Source of the DNA: Meghimatium bilineatum
Taxonomy: Eukaryota; Mollusca; Gastropoda; Stylommatophora; Philomycidae
DNA: 64,000 bases
NCBI GenBank assembly: GCA_034231615.1
Contig: CM067311.1
Span: forward strand, 24,580,015-24,644,014
Direction: 5' to 3'
The number at the start of each line of letters is the position of its first letter. The first letter of the stretch is position 1. The translations under genes and the position numbers were made by a program. The notes beneath the pieces were generated by a model that was given only the letters and a program-made list of their open reading frames with translations, had not been told where the DNA came from and made no database searches. Shown here in pieces: positions 54,160 through 64,000 of this stretch.

Positions 54160-56212
54160 TATCTATCTATACGCTGTGGCCCTTGTTTGTCTTGCGGTGT
54201 CAGAGTTCTCTGGAGATGGCTTTCTTGTGTGCTGTTTGTAAGCTTGTTCCTGTGGCCGCTTTGATTTAAGTGATCCATCTTTTACATGAACTGCCTCTGT
54301 CTTTATAGCCGTGATGTCTATATGCCATGGCTCATCTGTGGCGTGCTGTCTGTTAGTAGTCTTAAAGTGTGTGAAAACCACTTGATTTGTTGCCTATTGA
54401 TGTGTTCCAATACTGGTATTATTTTAGTTATCTATCTGATGTTATCGTTTATAATTCTATCTTTTGACACTCCAATTATTCTTCGTAGACATGTCATTTC
54501 TGCTGTCACTATTATTCTTTTGTCTTGTGCTGTCATTCTCTAGGTTTGGCACTTGTACACAGATGAGATAATAATAGTCGTGTATAATGCAGAAGGATGC
54601 GGCGACATGGTTCTCTCTCACAATCACATTGTACAGTCTGCGACACTGTTCGATGGAGATGAGAGGGTACACTGTAATCAGGACCACATTTTTAACAATA
54701 CCTGGGCGTGCGTTTTGATCGTAGTCTGTGCTTCATGGAACACGTTGATCATGTTATCGCAATGCACAATAAAGGACTTTCAGTTCTAAGAGTGATGGAT
54801 GTGTCTGATTATTAACAATCACAGTTCATAATCTTATATGATGCTCTTGTCCTCAGTTATTGAATATGCAGGCGGCACTATCACAGCTAGTCACACACAG
54901 ACTGAGAGGCTGGAGAGAATTCAAACTGAAGCGACGCGAATCATCCTTGGTTGTACAAGGGACACACCCTGTGTGGCTATGAGATTTCTCCTTGATTTTC
55001 CGAGCTATCTCACAGAATTGATATGTGGCATGCCAGTGCATACCGCAGAGTGAGTTCTGACATAGACCACCCATTACACGGTGAGCTCACTCGTGTGAAG
55101 GGAAGCAGGCTCAAGAGATGCAAATCGTGGATTGGTCGTGCCGAGGATACCGTTAAACAGATTTGCGACACAGAAAGCATAACTCCTGGCGAGGAATGGA
55201 TACATATTCCTATGGTCTTTCAAGAGGCAATCAAGACCGTCATTACACTAAACAGAAAGTGCAGGGAAACAGCTCTGTGAGCTTAGATGCTGAGGTCAAG
55301 GCACTCATCTGCGAATATGCCAATACACAGATCTGATTTATATATACAGGTCGGTCATCCGTCACCACCGATGTGCATGTGCCTTAACTGCCAAATCACA
55401 CGGAAGAACAGTGCACGAAGCCAGTGGAACCTTTATTGCAACAACAAGGAGTCTCACAATAAACGTATTTGCCGCAACGCAGGCACTTAACTGGCTGGAA
55501 TCTCAAGACTATCCCCATGCGCGCATACTAAGTGATTTAATGATTGTGATTCAGAAAGTCGGAACAGGTGATGCACGTAGGGGATGGGCGGAATCATTAG
55601 AGAGAGCTAAATGCGGGCATCACTACGGAAACTAACTCTTATATTTTTCTCAGGACACGCGGCGTGGAGGGAAACGAATGGGCCGACCAATTAGCTAGCC
55701 TCACCACCGTAACAGATGGTCTTCATATGGAGCGAGCGGACAAACTCATTGCTCTTCGTGAGTCTGTACGATCAGATGATTTTGGAATGAAGGAGCACGA
55801 CTTAGCATCGAGAATGCGCGAAATGGGAGTGAGGATACTCGTGGTCAGTAGAGAACAAAAAGATTCCAACAGAACAATGAAGCAACATAGAACCGGAACC
55901 ATCAGCCGTTATACCCTGATAGATTTACTGAAGCTGCGATCTGAGCACATATGGATTTGTCCAGTGTGTCAACTAACTAATACCTAAAACAACTTTAGTG
56001 TCTATGTTTACATTTTTGTTCTTAAAAATGCGTGTCATATGTCCTAGAATCTGATATATTTTGTCGCATCTATTTTGAATCTCGTCACTGTTTTCCCCTA
56101 TATTCGATATAATGCTTCCTAAGTAATTGAACTCCGTTACCTGTTTAAGGTGTTGATTATCAATGGAGATAGCGATATTTCTTTCTTTCTTGAATAAAAT
56201 CAAAGATAATAA
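54160..56212 (-). mobile_element. LINE-f remnant, split by LINE-e
   Basis: The minus strand aligns with 1067-1770: right part 55991-56212 (ITISIDNQHLKQ-type, FNYLGSIISNIGENSDEIQNRC) and left part 54160-54591 (DRRIIVTAEMTCLRRIIGVS-like, down to the (TAGA)n tail at about 54160). The two parts meet at the same point where the 1.5-kb copy reads GTATAATGCAACTTTAGTG without a break. Confidence 0.88.
54592..55990 (+). mobile_element. LINE-e (I-type), 1.4-kb 5'-truncated copy inside LINE-f
   Basis: In order, over several frames: the RT thumb end (FMEHVDHVIAMHNKGLSVLRVM), VIEYAGGTITASHTQTERLERIQTEATRIILGCTRDTPC, PLHGELTRVKGSRLKRCKSWIGRAED, RNase H with HEASGTFIATTRSL, FAATQALNWLE, RILSDLMIVIQKVGTGDARRGWAE, GHAAWRE-like, NEWADQLASLTTVTDG, then IALRESVRSDDFGMKEHDLASRMREMGVRIL, GTISRYTLIDLLKLRSEHIWICPVCQ. 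The Glu and middle Asp of RNase H are altered. Typical I-clade C terminus as I recall it from gastropods. Frame changes in at least four places. Confidence 0.9.
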
Positions 56213-56328
56213 CTGTTCCTGTGATTTTTTAATAATCTTTTTTTTTTATGTTTGAAAACGGCTAAGAGAGATTTGAACAGGTTGATTTAGTATTGTCCTG
56301 GTACCTAGTACTAAATGACATTCCGTTT

Positions 56329-56607
56329 TTCTTCGGTCGTTCTCAAACTCCTGCAGATTAGCAGAATACAGATCGGAGAACGAAATGAACGATGTCATAG
56401 TTTACAGCTCTGCTTCGATATCTGCACCGTTAATCCTGACATATCCAATTTCAACATAGCGGCCAAGTCAGTTTGACCCATGTATGGGATGGCACAGCCA
56501 TCTCCACTCCATAACCACATTAGTCACCTCTTACGACATTCATTGACGGTTGACAGTGTTGCAATTCTTTGCTCCCCTTTAGGGACCCTGTCAACACAGG
56601 GCAAGAC
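56329..56607 (-). repeat. SINE-A copy, diverged
   Basis: All blocks recognisable: TTCTCAAACTCCTGCAGATTAGC, GATATCTGCACCGTTAATCCTGACA, GGGATGGCACAGCC, TTTGCTCCCCTTTAGGGACC. Confidence 0.85.
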
Positions 56608-56699
56608 ACTTTTAATATACATCCTGGCCAAGAAATAGAACAGACAAAAAAAAGGCAATCTGGTATCAAAAATAACATGCAGGTCATATATGCCTAAAC

Positions 56700-56871
56700 A
56701 CAAGACATACACATGTTTGTTTGTTTGTTTGTTTGTTTGTTTTGCGTTCGCTCCATTGTAACCATCACGGATATCCGTGCGATTTCCGCCGGGAACGTGA
56801 TTACGTTGTGCCACCGTTATGCGCCTTGTAGGCCTAGCACATCCGATTTCGGCATACAAGACATAGATATG
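56700..56871 (-). mobile_element. Retroposon Rp-C, 140-bp 5'-truncated copy, 16-bp TSD
   Basis: ACAAGACATACACATG (56700-56715) and ACAAGACATAGATATG (56856-56871) flank 56716-56855. Only the 3' 140 bp of the element is present, ending in (AAAC)n on the minus strand. Very similar to the ends of the long copies. Confidence 0.93.
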
Positions 56872-56904
56872 ATCGTCAAGTATTAAACGGTGAAAAAAAT
56901 ACAT

Positions 56905-56958
56905 TGTGTTCTTTGGACTACATCGTGACCACCATGAGGAGTTTGATAATAAACATAG
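56905..56958 (+). repeat. SINE-A/B 3' fragment
   Basis: TGTGTTCTTTGGACTACATC then GAGGAGTTTGATAATAAACATAGG. Confidence 0.5.
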
Positions 56959-58436
56959 GATAAACGTAACACGAATTTATTGTGTACACTGTAAATTTTC
57001 CACAAATATAGTTATCTCCTTTTATTTTGTAAATGACGTTTCTAATGACGCCTCATTGTATGGACAAAATGACGCTGGTTTCTATGGTTGTACATAGCAC
57101 GGAAAACATGTTGTCGCCAACATACAAACACAATGTGTACTGTTTCACTGCGGCACTCGTTATAGTTTTTAAGATAAAGTTTGCTAACAAAGTAGTTTGT
57201 TAGTAAACTTGTGTTACTCAATGATTCGATGTATGGTCTGTTTCTAATGTTAAGTGCAGAAATACAAATTTACCACTACGGAATTGCATGAAATTTTGTA
57301 TAAATAATCTATATATGAAACAGCAGTAAAATACTGAAAGAAAAGATGTCTGCTGAATGATTAATATAGAAACATGACAGAAAGTCATGCAGACATCACA
57401 ATGTTGTGTTCACATAGCCGTAGATATGATTGCCTTAAAGAGTGGGGTGTCACCGTAATTATGTTTTAAATGTTTTTTCTGCAGTAATTACGCTATTTGA
57501 CGGGCAATCTGATGACCTTCTTGTGATACATCGCTAATGTAGGGGGTTTTACGAACATTTTGGCTAGGTTCGTAGTTCTAAAAGCCTTGTTTAGAGTTTC
57601 TAAGGGAGGGCTTTCAACACCACAAATTACATCTTTATCTACGCGCTTGTATGTTAACGGGAGTAATATGATAATATCTAGCATTGCCGTGTATAGTCCG
57701 TTCCTATTAAATATAGACACGAAACCACAGCAGTTTTAGTTTTTGCTGATATAATATATATTTGTACGTGATGTACTTTTGTAGAGCGTTGTTCTATCAC
57801 TTTATAAGTAAATCAGTTCTTTATAAAGTCAGCTCTCCGCCATTGTCATAGTTCGATATCTAGCAATCCAGCAAAGTATTCATTATGTTCTCTTTCCTGG
57901 AAACATTTCCTCCACAATTACTCTTCTATGTTCAGGTCTCTATAGACTTCTGCGTTAGTTTGTCTATCTGTCCATGCAAGATTCTTAGGTCGTATTGAAT
58001 TTCAAATGATATTATCTTTTCCATTGTGTAATGGAAAACATCATAGTTCATGAGTTATAGATGTTTCATCTGTGATGTGTTTTGTATGACATTGTTAATC
58101 ACTTGCATTGGAGCAATTTCCTGTTTTAATTTTCCGTAGAGACTTCAAGTTGTCATTTTGTAGTTGTTTTATGTCACTGACTATTGCAGGTATATGTTCA
58201 TCTGTTGGTTACTATTTTTTTGTTCTTTTTTATTTGCTTTGAGGAAAAGATTTTGAGCCATGCTATAATTTTTGACTGACATGATCATGTGTTGTAGATA
58301 TGTGGGACTTCATGATATTAGGTCAGTGTCATCTGCTTGCTCAATTTCTGGAATCTCATGCCTTCTGATACTAATGGTACAAACATATTCTATAGAAGTT
58401 GCAAAGATGTAGATTGCAGGAGACAAAGGTGTTTTA
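56959..58436. other. No gene recognised
   Basis: A minus-strand 75-codon frame at 57493-57720 (RVDKDVICGVESPPLETLNKAF among it) is not recognised. 57900-58330 has T-rich text that might be a very old minus-strand LINE, but no motif can be read with confidence. Confidence 0.4.
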
Positions 58437-58634
58437 TAAAATGTGAGTTTGTTTGTTTGTTTTTCGTTCGCTCCATTGTAACCATCACGGATATCCGTGC
58501 GATTTCAGCCGGGAGCGTGATTACGTTGTGCCACCGTTATGCGCCTTGTAGGCCTAGCACATCCGATTTCGGCATGCCTTGACAATTCGGGTGGGCTACC
58601 CTTAGCCTGCGACAGCCTGATAATAAAATGTGAG
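58437..58634 (-). mobile_element. Retroposon Rp-C, 174-bp 5'-truncated copy, 12-bp TSD
   Basis: ATAAAATGTGAG at 58437-58448 and 58623-58634 flanks the 3' part of the element (58449-58622), (TTTG)3 at the left. Confidence 0.93.
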
Positions 58635-58639
58635 TGAAA

Positions 58640-60605
58640 AATGTGCAGACATTGTGAGGTTGTACTAATGGAAATAAAATTAAAATGAATACAATTTCAT
58701 AAGAGAACACGAAAAGTGATACAAACACAAAGTAGCTAAGGAAGAGAGTAGCACTGAGTTACTGAAACACTGAATAATAAGGTGGGACATAAGAGTAACA
58801 ACAACTGATAGTAACAGCAAAAATAAATAAGTTTAAATCCGTTTTTGTTACAATTAAATAGAATCATGCATCTTTTAATTATAAATCATATTTTGAAATT
58901 GGTAATTGAAAGTATTCTTAAATAATGAGGATTGCCAAGACTCGCATCCATCAACAATTAATCTACTAGTGCAATAATAAATATGCAGACTCTAAGGAAA
59001 GTTAATTTGTAAAGAATCTTGGCGCGCATACATCTAATGTTGAGGGTACAACTTCACTGCCAGATAAAGGAAACATGAAAGATAATTATCATGCAAAATG
59101 AATGTTGACCGAAATATAGAGGACAGTAACAGGTCATCAAGAAAGTCTTGGATATCTGTATATGACAAAACGCATTCTGTTCCTCAGACTACATCCTGCT
59201 AATCTGCAGGAATTTGAGTACGAAAATATAAGATACTTGTACAATGGATTTATTCTAGAGAATATTACTAATCGTTGTCTTAGTTCTGTAATAAAAGTAT
59301 AGTTTCTCATGATGTTGATACTGAGACAAGTTTGCCTCAGTCTGTCCAACCATGCTCCATTTAGAAAACAAAATTGCTAAACTTAATTTGGCTGAAATCT
59401 TTTCATCTATGTTTCAGATATGTAAAAATGTGAATTATAAATTAAGTACAAATTCAAAAATACAAGGTAATTCCACATCTAACTAAATTATCACACAAGG
59501 GAAGCAGTGAAATTAGATTTCTATGGAGTTTAGAATGTGTATTAAAAAAATTGTTTTACATACGCTTTTATGTGATTAATTTTGAAGTATTTCTTTTGTA
59601 TATTTTTCAGACATGATTAATGTAACCCACATTTAAAGTGTATCATCAATTCAACATTTCCTCATACAAAGACAAACACAATTCATAGGTTTAAATTTAA
59701 AAAAATACATTTGAAACATTGATAAATCATACACTAAGTACATCATTGATATACTTAAATTAAGAAATTGATCTGTTCAGTCCATACTTCTAATATGCAA
59801 TTTGTGAATTTCATATTTTTAAATGGAGTAGTTGCATTCCCTAACCCTAACCATAACTTATTCTGTGCATGAACTTGTAGTAACTGTGTACTTTATTATA
59901 AATTGTAATTCCTCCATTTTGTTTTTGATTTGTGCTATTGCTATTAGAATTGTGTTATATTTTGAATTAGGCTTTGCTAGGTTTGCAATCTGCATTGTCA
60001 TTTTAAAACTTCCCTTGCCATGATCACCCCCCCCCCCCCCCGGAATTTAACCAGAGGTTGATGTTCTGGGATATATCCATTATGACAAGTTAACAAACTC
60101 TCCCTACTATAATCACTAAAAAGTCACAAACGAATAAATATAACTTATTAATGTAAGCCATTGGTGCCTCCTTTGTTAGACTATTTTCTCTCTCAAATTC
60201 TTTCTTTTCAACATTCATCCAGTCTCTTGTAATATCATTTACACATTGCCTTTGTGATCTTTCATGTGGTATCTTCTGCACATTGCCTTTGTGATCTTTC
60301 ATGTGGTATCTCAACACCATATTGTTTTAGAACAGTTGAATGTTTTCTTTCCTGTCTCCATGAAAGTACTAGTCATTATATTATTACTTCAATAAGAAAG
60401 CTGATTCTGTGGGTATACTTACTTTTAAATCGGCAGCCTTGCTAATGTTAACACGTGATTTTTTGGGTAGCCGTTTCAGTTCATGTGCCTGTTGAACTTC
60501 TAATGAATCAGTGGATGTGCCTGATATGCATTCTTTAACTGATTGAATACATTTTGATCTAACAACTTTTGTCTCTAAACATAAATATATTTTGCTAAAA
60601 ACATG
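58640..60605. other. No gene recognised; small repeats
   Basis: A SINE-A 3' scrap at 59158-59228 (ACGCATTCTGTTCCTCAGACTAC). CCCTAACCCTAACC at 59838 is too short to be telomeric. A C-run lies at 60027-60041. TTGCCTTTGTGATCTTTCATGTGGTATCT is duplicated at 60246-60310. Confidence 0.5.
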
Positions 60606-60679
60606 TTGTGCTTACCGAGTTTCTCCATTCACATGAAGCCGGCCAATGGCGACAAAAAAGAAGGCAAGCTTGCATAAAA

Positions 60680-60803
60680 CAGATTTCTCTTATAGAAAAA
60701 CAATGGCCCCCACTAGATTTCCGCCGGGATGTAGTCCAGAGAATGAAAATGTTTTGTTTCGCTGTTTTATTTGCGAAACTGGCCCGACACATCCGTCTTC
60801 GGT
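60680..60803 (-). repeat. SINE-B fragment
   Basis: ACTAGATTTCCGCCGGGATGTAGTCCAGAG, GTTTTATTTGCGAAACTGGCCCGACACATCCGTCTTCGG. Head end complete, tail lost. Confidence 0.85.
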
Positions 60804-60818
60804 GGCAACATTTGAATT

Positions 60819-60985
60819 GTGGCGCATGCCCGAGAGGTTAGAACGCTAGTATCACACGAGTGAGGTCTAGAGTTCGATCCCCGGTAAGGACTGAGTTTTT
60901 TTTCTGTCGGAGGGTAAATTAAAAAACCATCCCTGCACATGACGTTGCGACAGCAAGAGCATGCAGGCTTTATCACACAGCTATT
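60819..60985 (+). repeat. tRNA-derived SINE-T2, copy 1
   Basis: GTGGCGCATGCCCGAGAGGTTAGAACG head (A-box region) and AGAGTTCGATCCCCGG (B box, about 60870-60884), then GACGTTGCGACAGC and CAGGCTTTATCACACA. A CT-rich minisatellite starts at its 3' end. Confidence 0.85.
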
Positions 60986-61100
60986 CAATCCCCTCCCTGC
61001 TATTCAATCCCCTCCCTGCTATTCAATCCCCTCCCTTTTATTCAATCCCCTCCCTTCTATTCAATCCCATCCCTGCTATTCAATCCCCTCCCTGTAACAC
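60986..61100. repeat. 19-bp minisatellite
   Basis: Six units of TATTCAATCCCCTCCCTGC. Confidence 0.95.
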
Positions 61101-61220
61101 CTGAACTGGTAAAATGCAGTATTGACAGTTTTGTTGTTGTTTTTTTTTGACAGTTTTAATCCCCATAAATTATGAGTAGTATGGGCCCTACTACCCTTGC
61201 ATCCTGTTGTTAATTCTATA

Positions 61221-61352
61221 ACTTCTTCTTCTGCGTTCATTCTCAAACTCCTGCAGATTAGCAGGATGTAGTCCGGAGAACGGAATGCGTTGAGTCATGC
61301 TTTACAGCATTGCTGCGATATCTGCGCCTTTCTGCCTGACACATCAAATTAC
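61221..61352 (-). repeat. SINE-A 3' half
   Basis: CTTCTTCTTCTGCGTTCATTC through GCAGGATGTAGTCCGGAGAAC and GATATCTGCGCCTTTCTGCCTGACACATC, then ends. Confidence 0.9.
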
Positions 61353-61784
61353 TTCAGCACGTAATTATATATTATTTTGGGGAGGTTGGAGTTTCTCCAA
61401 AACTTTAAACCAAGTGGCCACCCCCAAACTGACAGGTGTGCGATATTATGACATGACCAGGCTACAGTAAAGACATGTGTACATAAAGTAAACATGGCCT
61501 AAATGGCTACTTTTTAAAATTATTTTCGTGAATTTCGTTGGTTGACCGTAGCATTTTTTTGGCATTTGTTTCCAAGTGTATAAGCAATGATTAAAAAAAA
61601 AAGCACTACTATAATTAAAAGTCACAAATGAAAGTTTGTTTACTTTCTGTACAGAGGCCTATAGTGTCAGCGGTCTCGTTTTTGAGTGAGTAGTCTCGTA
61701 CGTAGTGGGAGAGGACATACATGAGCAGATCTATTCTCTGTTAAATTCATTTCTGTAACAGATTTTTCTTCTTGTCATTCTCAG

Positions 61785-62105
61785 GGTGATGATGATGGAA
61801 CTATATCTTCTGGGAACATGTTTGATGGTAGCAATGACAGCATCATCTTCTTCAAGTTCATCCTTCATACCGTTACCTGCTGCTTCCACCACATTAACAA
61901 CTCCACATTTGTCGACCACATCAGCCTACAGTAGTGAAATAACTTTTAATGCTAAAAAACTTCATGATCTTGGCAGCCGTGGACAGTGGTTGCTGCGACA
62001 TATGGCCATCATGACGCATACATGCGGAGTCAAGGACATGCCGAACCTCAAGAGGAAACTATTAGTGAAGTCTGATGCCACTTGTAATGATGGATCTCAA
62101 GCTGG
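61785..62105 (+). CDS. notum: Notum-like palmitoleoyl-protein carboxylesterase, first coding exon
   Basis: Notum is a secreted hydrolase that removes the palmitoleate from Wnt proteins and shuts down Wnt signalling outside the cell. This exon starts after an acceptor-like TTCTTGTCATTCTCAG ending at 61784. The first ATG is at 61789, with two more directly after. It encodes about 105 residues: a hydrophobic signal peptide (MELYLLGTCLMVAMTA), a Ser run, a variable spacer, then GQWLLRHMAIMTHTCGVKDM, LKRKLLV and SDATCNDGSQAG. Known Notum proteins carry a Cys, a Leu-rich turn and TCNDGSxAGYY at this place, just before the FLEGGWYCF oxyanion region. The exon ends in the Gly codon at 62105 with a strong donor, GTAAGT. 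The catalytic Ser, Asp and His would lie in later exons, which are outside the window. Upstream 5' UTR exon(s) are expected but not recognised. Confidence 0.8.
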
Positions 62106-62632
62106 GTAAGTATTTAACTTAGGCTTATGTCACGTGTAATGATGAATCTCAAGCTGGGTAAGTTATTTAACTTAGGCTGATGTTACGTGTAATGATGAAT
62201 CTCAAGCTGGGTAAGTTATTTAACTTAGGCTGATGTTACGTGTAATGATGAATCTCAAACTGGATAGGTCATTAATTTAGTCTGATGTCACATATGATGA
62301 TGGATCTCAAACTGGGTAGGTCATTAATTTAGTATGATATCACTTGTAATGATGGATCTCAAACTGGATAGGTCATTAATTTAGTCTGATGTCACATATA
62401 ATGATGGATCTCAAACTGGGTAGGTCATTAATTTAGTATGATATCACTTGTAATGATGGATCTCAAACTGGATAGGTCATTAATTTAGTCTGATGTCACA
62501 TATAATGATGGATCTCAAACTGGATAGGTCATTAATTTAGTCTGATGTCACATATAATGATGGATCTCAAACTGGATAGGTCATTAATTTAGTATGATAT
62601 CACTTGTAATGATGTATCTCAAGCTGAGTAAG
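62076..62632. repeat. 52-53-bp minisatellite copying the Notum exon end and its splice donor
   Basis: About 10.5 units. The first is the last 30 bp of the exon plus the first 23 bp of the intron. GCTGGGTAAGT at 62101-62111 is repeated at 62153 and 62206, then changes to ACTGGATAGGT in the middle units and returns as GCTGAGTAAGT in the last. Middle units are almost identical to each other. Confidence 0.95.
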
Positions 62633-62814
62633 TAATTCTTCTTCTTCTTCTTCAGCGTTCATTCTCAAACTCCCGCTGGATCTCTCTTGTAGCAAGACCA
62701 TGGTCCTATTAGATTTCCAGCAGGATGTAGTCCAGAGAATTGAAATGCGTTGTGTCGTCGTTTAATTTGCGCAAATGGCCCGACACATCCATCTTCGGCG
62801 GAAATTAAGTAATT
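62629..62814 (-). repeat. SINE-B, complete, 9-bp TSD, in the Notum intron
   Basis: TAAGTAATT at 62629-62637 and 62806-62814 flanks 62638-62805. CTTCTTCTTCTTCTTCAGCG start and GACACATCCATCTTCGGCGG end. Sits at the right edge of the exon-derived minisatellite. Confidence 0.9.
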
Positions 62815-63055
62815 AACGTAGTAAAATCCATATTTCCTCCAGAAACATGTTGTATTAAAGTCCTGGATTGTAGATTCTTCTGTGCATAAAAAACACAAAA
62901 TCTAACTACCTACCCACATGTCTAATCTAGTCAGTCTAAACTAATCTACATTTTTTTGCTTTACGACAAACCGTATGGATGGACAGAAAAAAAAACACAT
63001 CAAAGACTCGTATTGTCTTTGGCTCACAATGTGTTTGTGCATAATCGAATTAATG
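62815..63055. other. Notum intron, nothing recognised
   Basis: No splice-bounded exon that could encode the next Notum segment is visible here or up to the window end. Confidence 0.45.
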
Positions 63056-63330
63056 TATTAAAAGACCAACAAGAACAACTGTTAACAATCGTGACACATC
63101 ATTAACTCCAGTAGTACAGGCACATAATTAGACATTCCTCGATGACAAGAGATGTTATTCAAGGGACGACGGAGGGTGGAAGGAGACTAAAAAAGAAGTG
63201 GCTGGATAATATCAAGGAATCGACAGAGTGAGAAATTTCCAAACTCATCAGGATGGCAGAGGATAGAGATGCGTAGAGATCTTTTTATACCTACAACCCT
63301 GACCGGTTATGGCTTTTATTATTATTAAAT
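63056..63330 (+). mobile_element. RTE 3'-end fragment
   Basis: GTTATTCAAGGGACGACGGAGGG (VIQGTTEGGRRLKKKWLDNIKEST), then KLIRMAEDRDA, and a CCTACAACCCTGACCGGTTATGGCTTTTATTATTATT terminus like that of the RTE at 30631-30674. Confidence 0.85.
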
Positions 63331-63514
63331 TTCTAAAGAACTTAAAAACACCGAGGCATACCTACGGTCCTGCAACTCACCATTTCCTTTTAATACGATT
63401 TTCAATATTGCAGTTGTGATCTTTATTGTATTATTCGTACGTCAGTTGATAAAAAATAAGAACTATGTTTCACACTGAATTTTCCCTATAACCTCATTCA
63501 TTTCATTCATCACT

Positions 63515-63685
63515 ATACGTTTTCATAAATTGAAACGATCATTTATTTCATAATACACTGTAAGTTTTCATAAACTGAAGCGATCAGTTATTTCATAATA
63601 CACTGTAAGCTTTCCTAGACTGAAAGGATAATTTATGTCAGTCATCACTGTAAGCTTTCCTTGAATGAAAGGATCATTTCAATGA
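63515..63685. repeat. ~45-bp minisatellite
   Basis: Four diverged units of CACTGTAAGCTTTCCTxGAxTGAA and AGGATCATTTATTTCATAATA. Confidence 0.8.
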
Positions 63686-63757
63686 CGGTAGTAATAAAGG
63701 GACATTTGTCCTAGTTGTGCAAATGATGTCTTAAATTATGCATCTATAATTATGCTG

Positions 63758-63925
63758 TGTGGCGCATGGCGAGTGGCTAAAGTTTTGGCTTCAACACATG
63801 TGAGGTCCAGAGTCCTATCCTCGGTAAAGACTGGATTTTTGCTTTTGTAGTATTGTACACTGGAACACACTGAAAATGACGTACAGACATCAAGGGCGTG
63901 TTGCCTTTATCACACAAGCCACTTG
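63758..63925 (+). repeat. tRNA-derived SINE-T2, copy 2
   Basis: GTGTGGCGCATGGCGAGTGGCTAAAG, AGAGTCCTATCCTCGG (decayed B box), GACGTACAGACATCAAGGGCG and GCCTTTATCACACAAGCC match the first copy in order. Confidence 0.8.
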
Positions 63926-64000
63926 AAACTTCCATGTAACTCCCTAACGGAAAAAAATTCAGTATTGGCATGTAAAAACAAAATAGTATGCCACTCACAA

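Noticed and set aside
57493-57720. 75-codon minus frame as a host exon
   Set aside because: Unknown sequence, no homologue recalled, no splice evidence.
59838-59852. CCCTAACCCTAACC as an interstitial telomere
   Set aside because: Only two units, which is expected by chance.

Overview
This is an animal nuclear DNA window with no bacterial, plasmid or viral organisation. It is AT-rich, almost gene-free and packed with decayed and nested LINEs, SINEs, DNA-transposon remnants and minisatellites. Several LINE families (RTE type, and I-type ORF2 with RNase H) resemble what I recall from gastropod molluscs, so a heterobranch-like snail or another lophotrochozoan is my best guess. That is inference from memory, not a search. 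Family labels below (LINE-a to -f, SINE-A/B/T1/T2, Rp-C, Rp-E) are mine and local to this window.

Only one host exon is convincing: the first coding exon of a Notum-like Wnt deacylase (61785-62105, + strand). It has an acceptor-like AG before it, a signal peptide, the family motif TCNDGSxAG at its end and a GTAAGT donor. The intron that follows opens with a ~52-bp minisatellite that copies the exon end and its donor.

Layout. 0-6 kb: tRNA-SINE, several LINE 3' ends in both strands, and the first long copy of retroposon Rp-C. 6-10 kb: SINEs inside a 34-bp satellite, and a 45-bp minisatellite grown from an RTE reading frame. 10-24 kb: LINE fragments, many minisatellites (22, 39, 44, 50, 59 bp), a SINE-A inserted cleanly in a LINE, and a 1.6-kb RNase H LINE flanked by a ~150-bp direct repeat. 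24.9-33.6 kb: the centrepiece, a minisatellite that received a hAT element, which received LINE-a, which received both a 3.0-kb RTE and a palindromic foldback element, each with readable target-site duplications (TSDs). 33-46 kb: LINE tails, a second long Rp-C, a near-homogeneous 60-bp satellite, a CTGTCCATAAATTACGTCAA-ended DNA element, and retroposon Rp-E. 46-61 kb: RTE pieces, microsatellites, a SINE grown into a 42-bp minisatellite, a 27-bp array split by a LINE, an I-type LINE nested in another LINE, and two short Rp-C copies. 61-64 kb: the Notum exon and its intron.

Functional logic. The autonomous machinery (RTE and RNase H LINEs) and its probable passengers occur side by side. SINE-A/B end in the same TGAACGCAGAAGAAG tail as the RNase H LINE, and the tRNA-SINE T1 ends like the RTE. 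No LINE here looks able to move: each is truncated, internally deleted or frame-broken.
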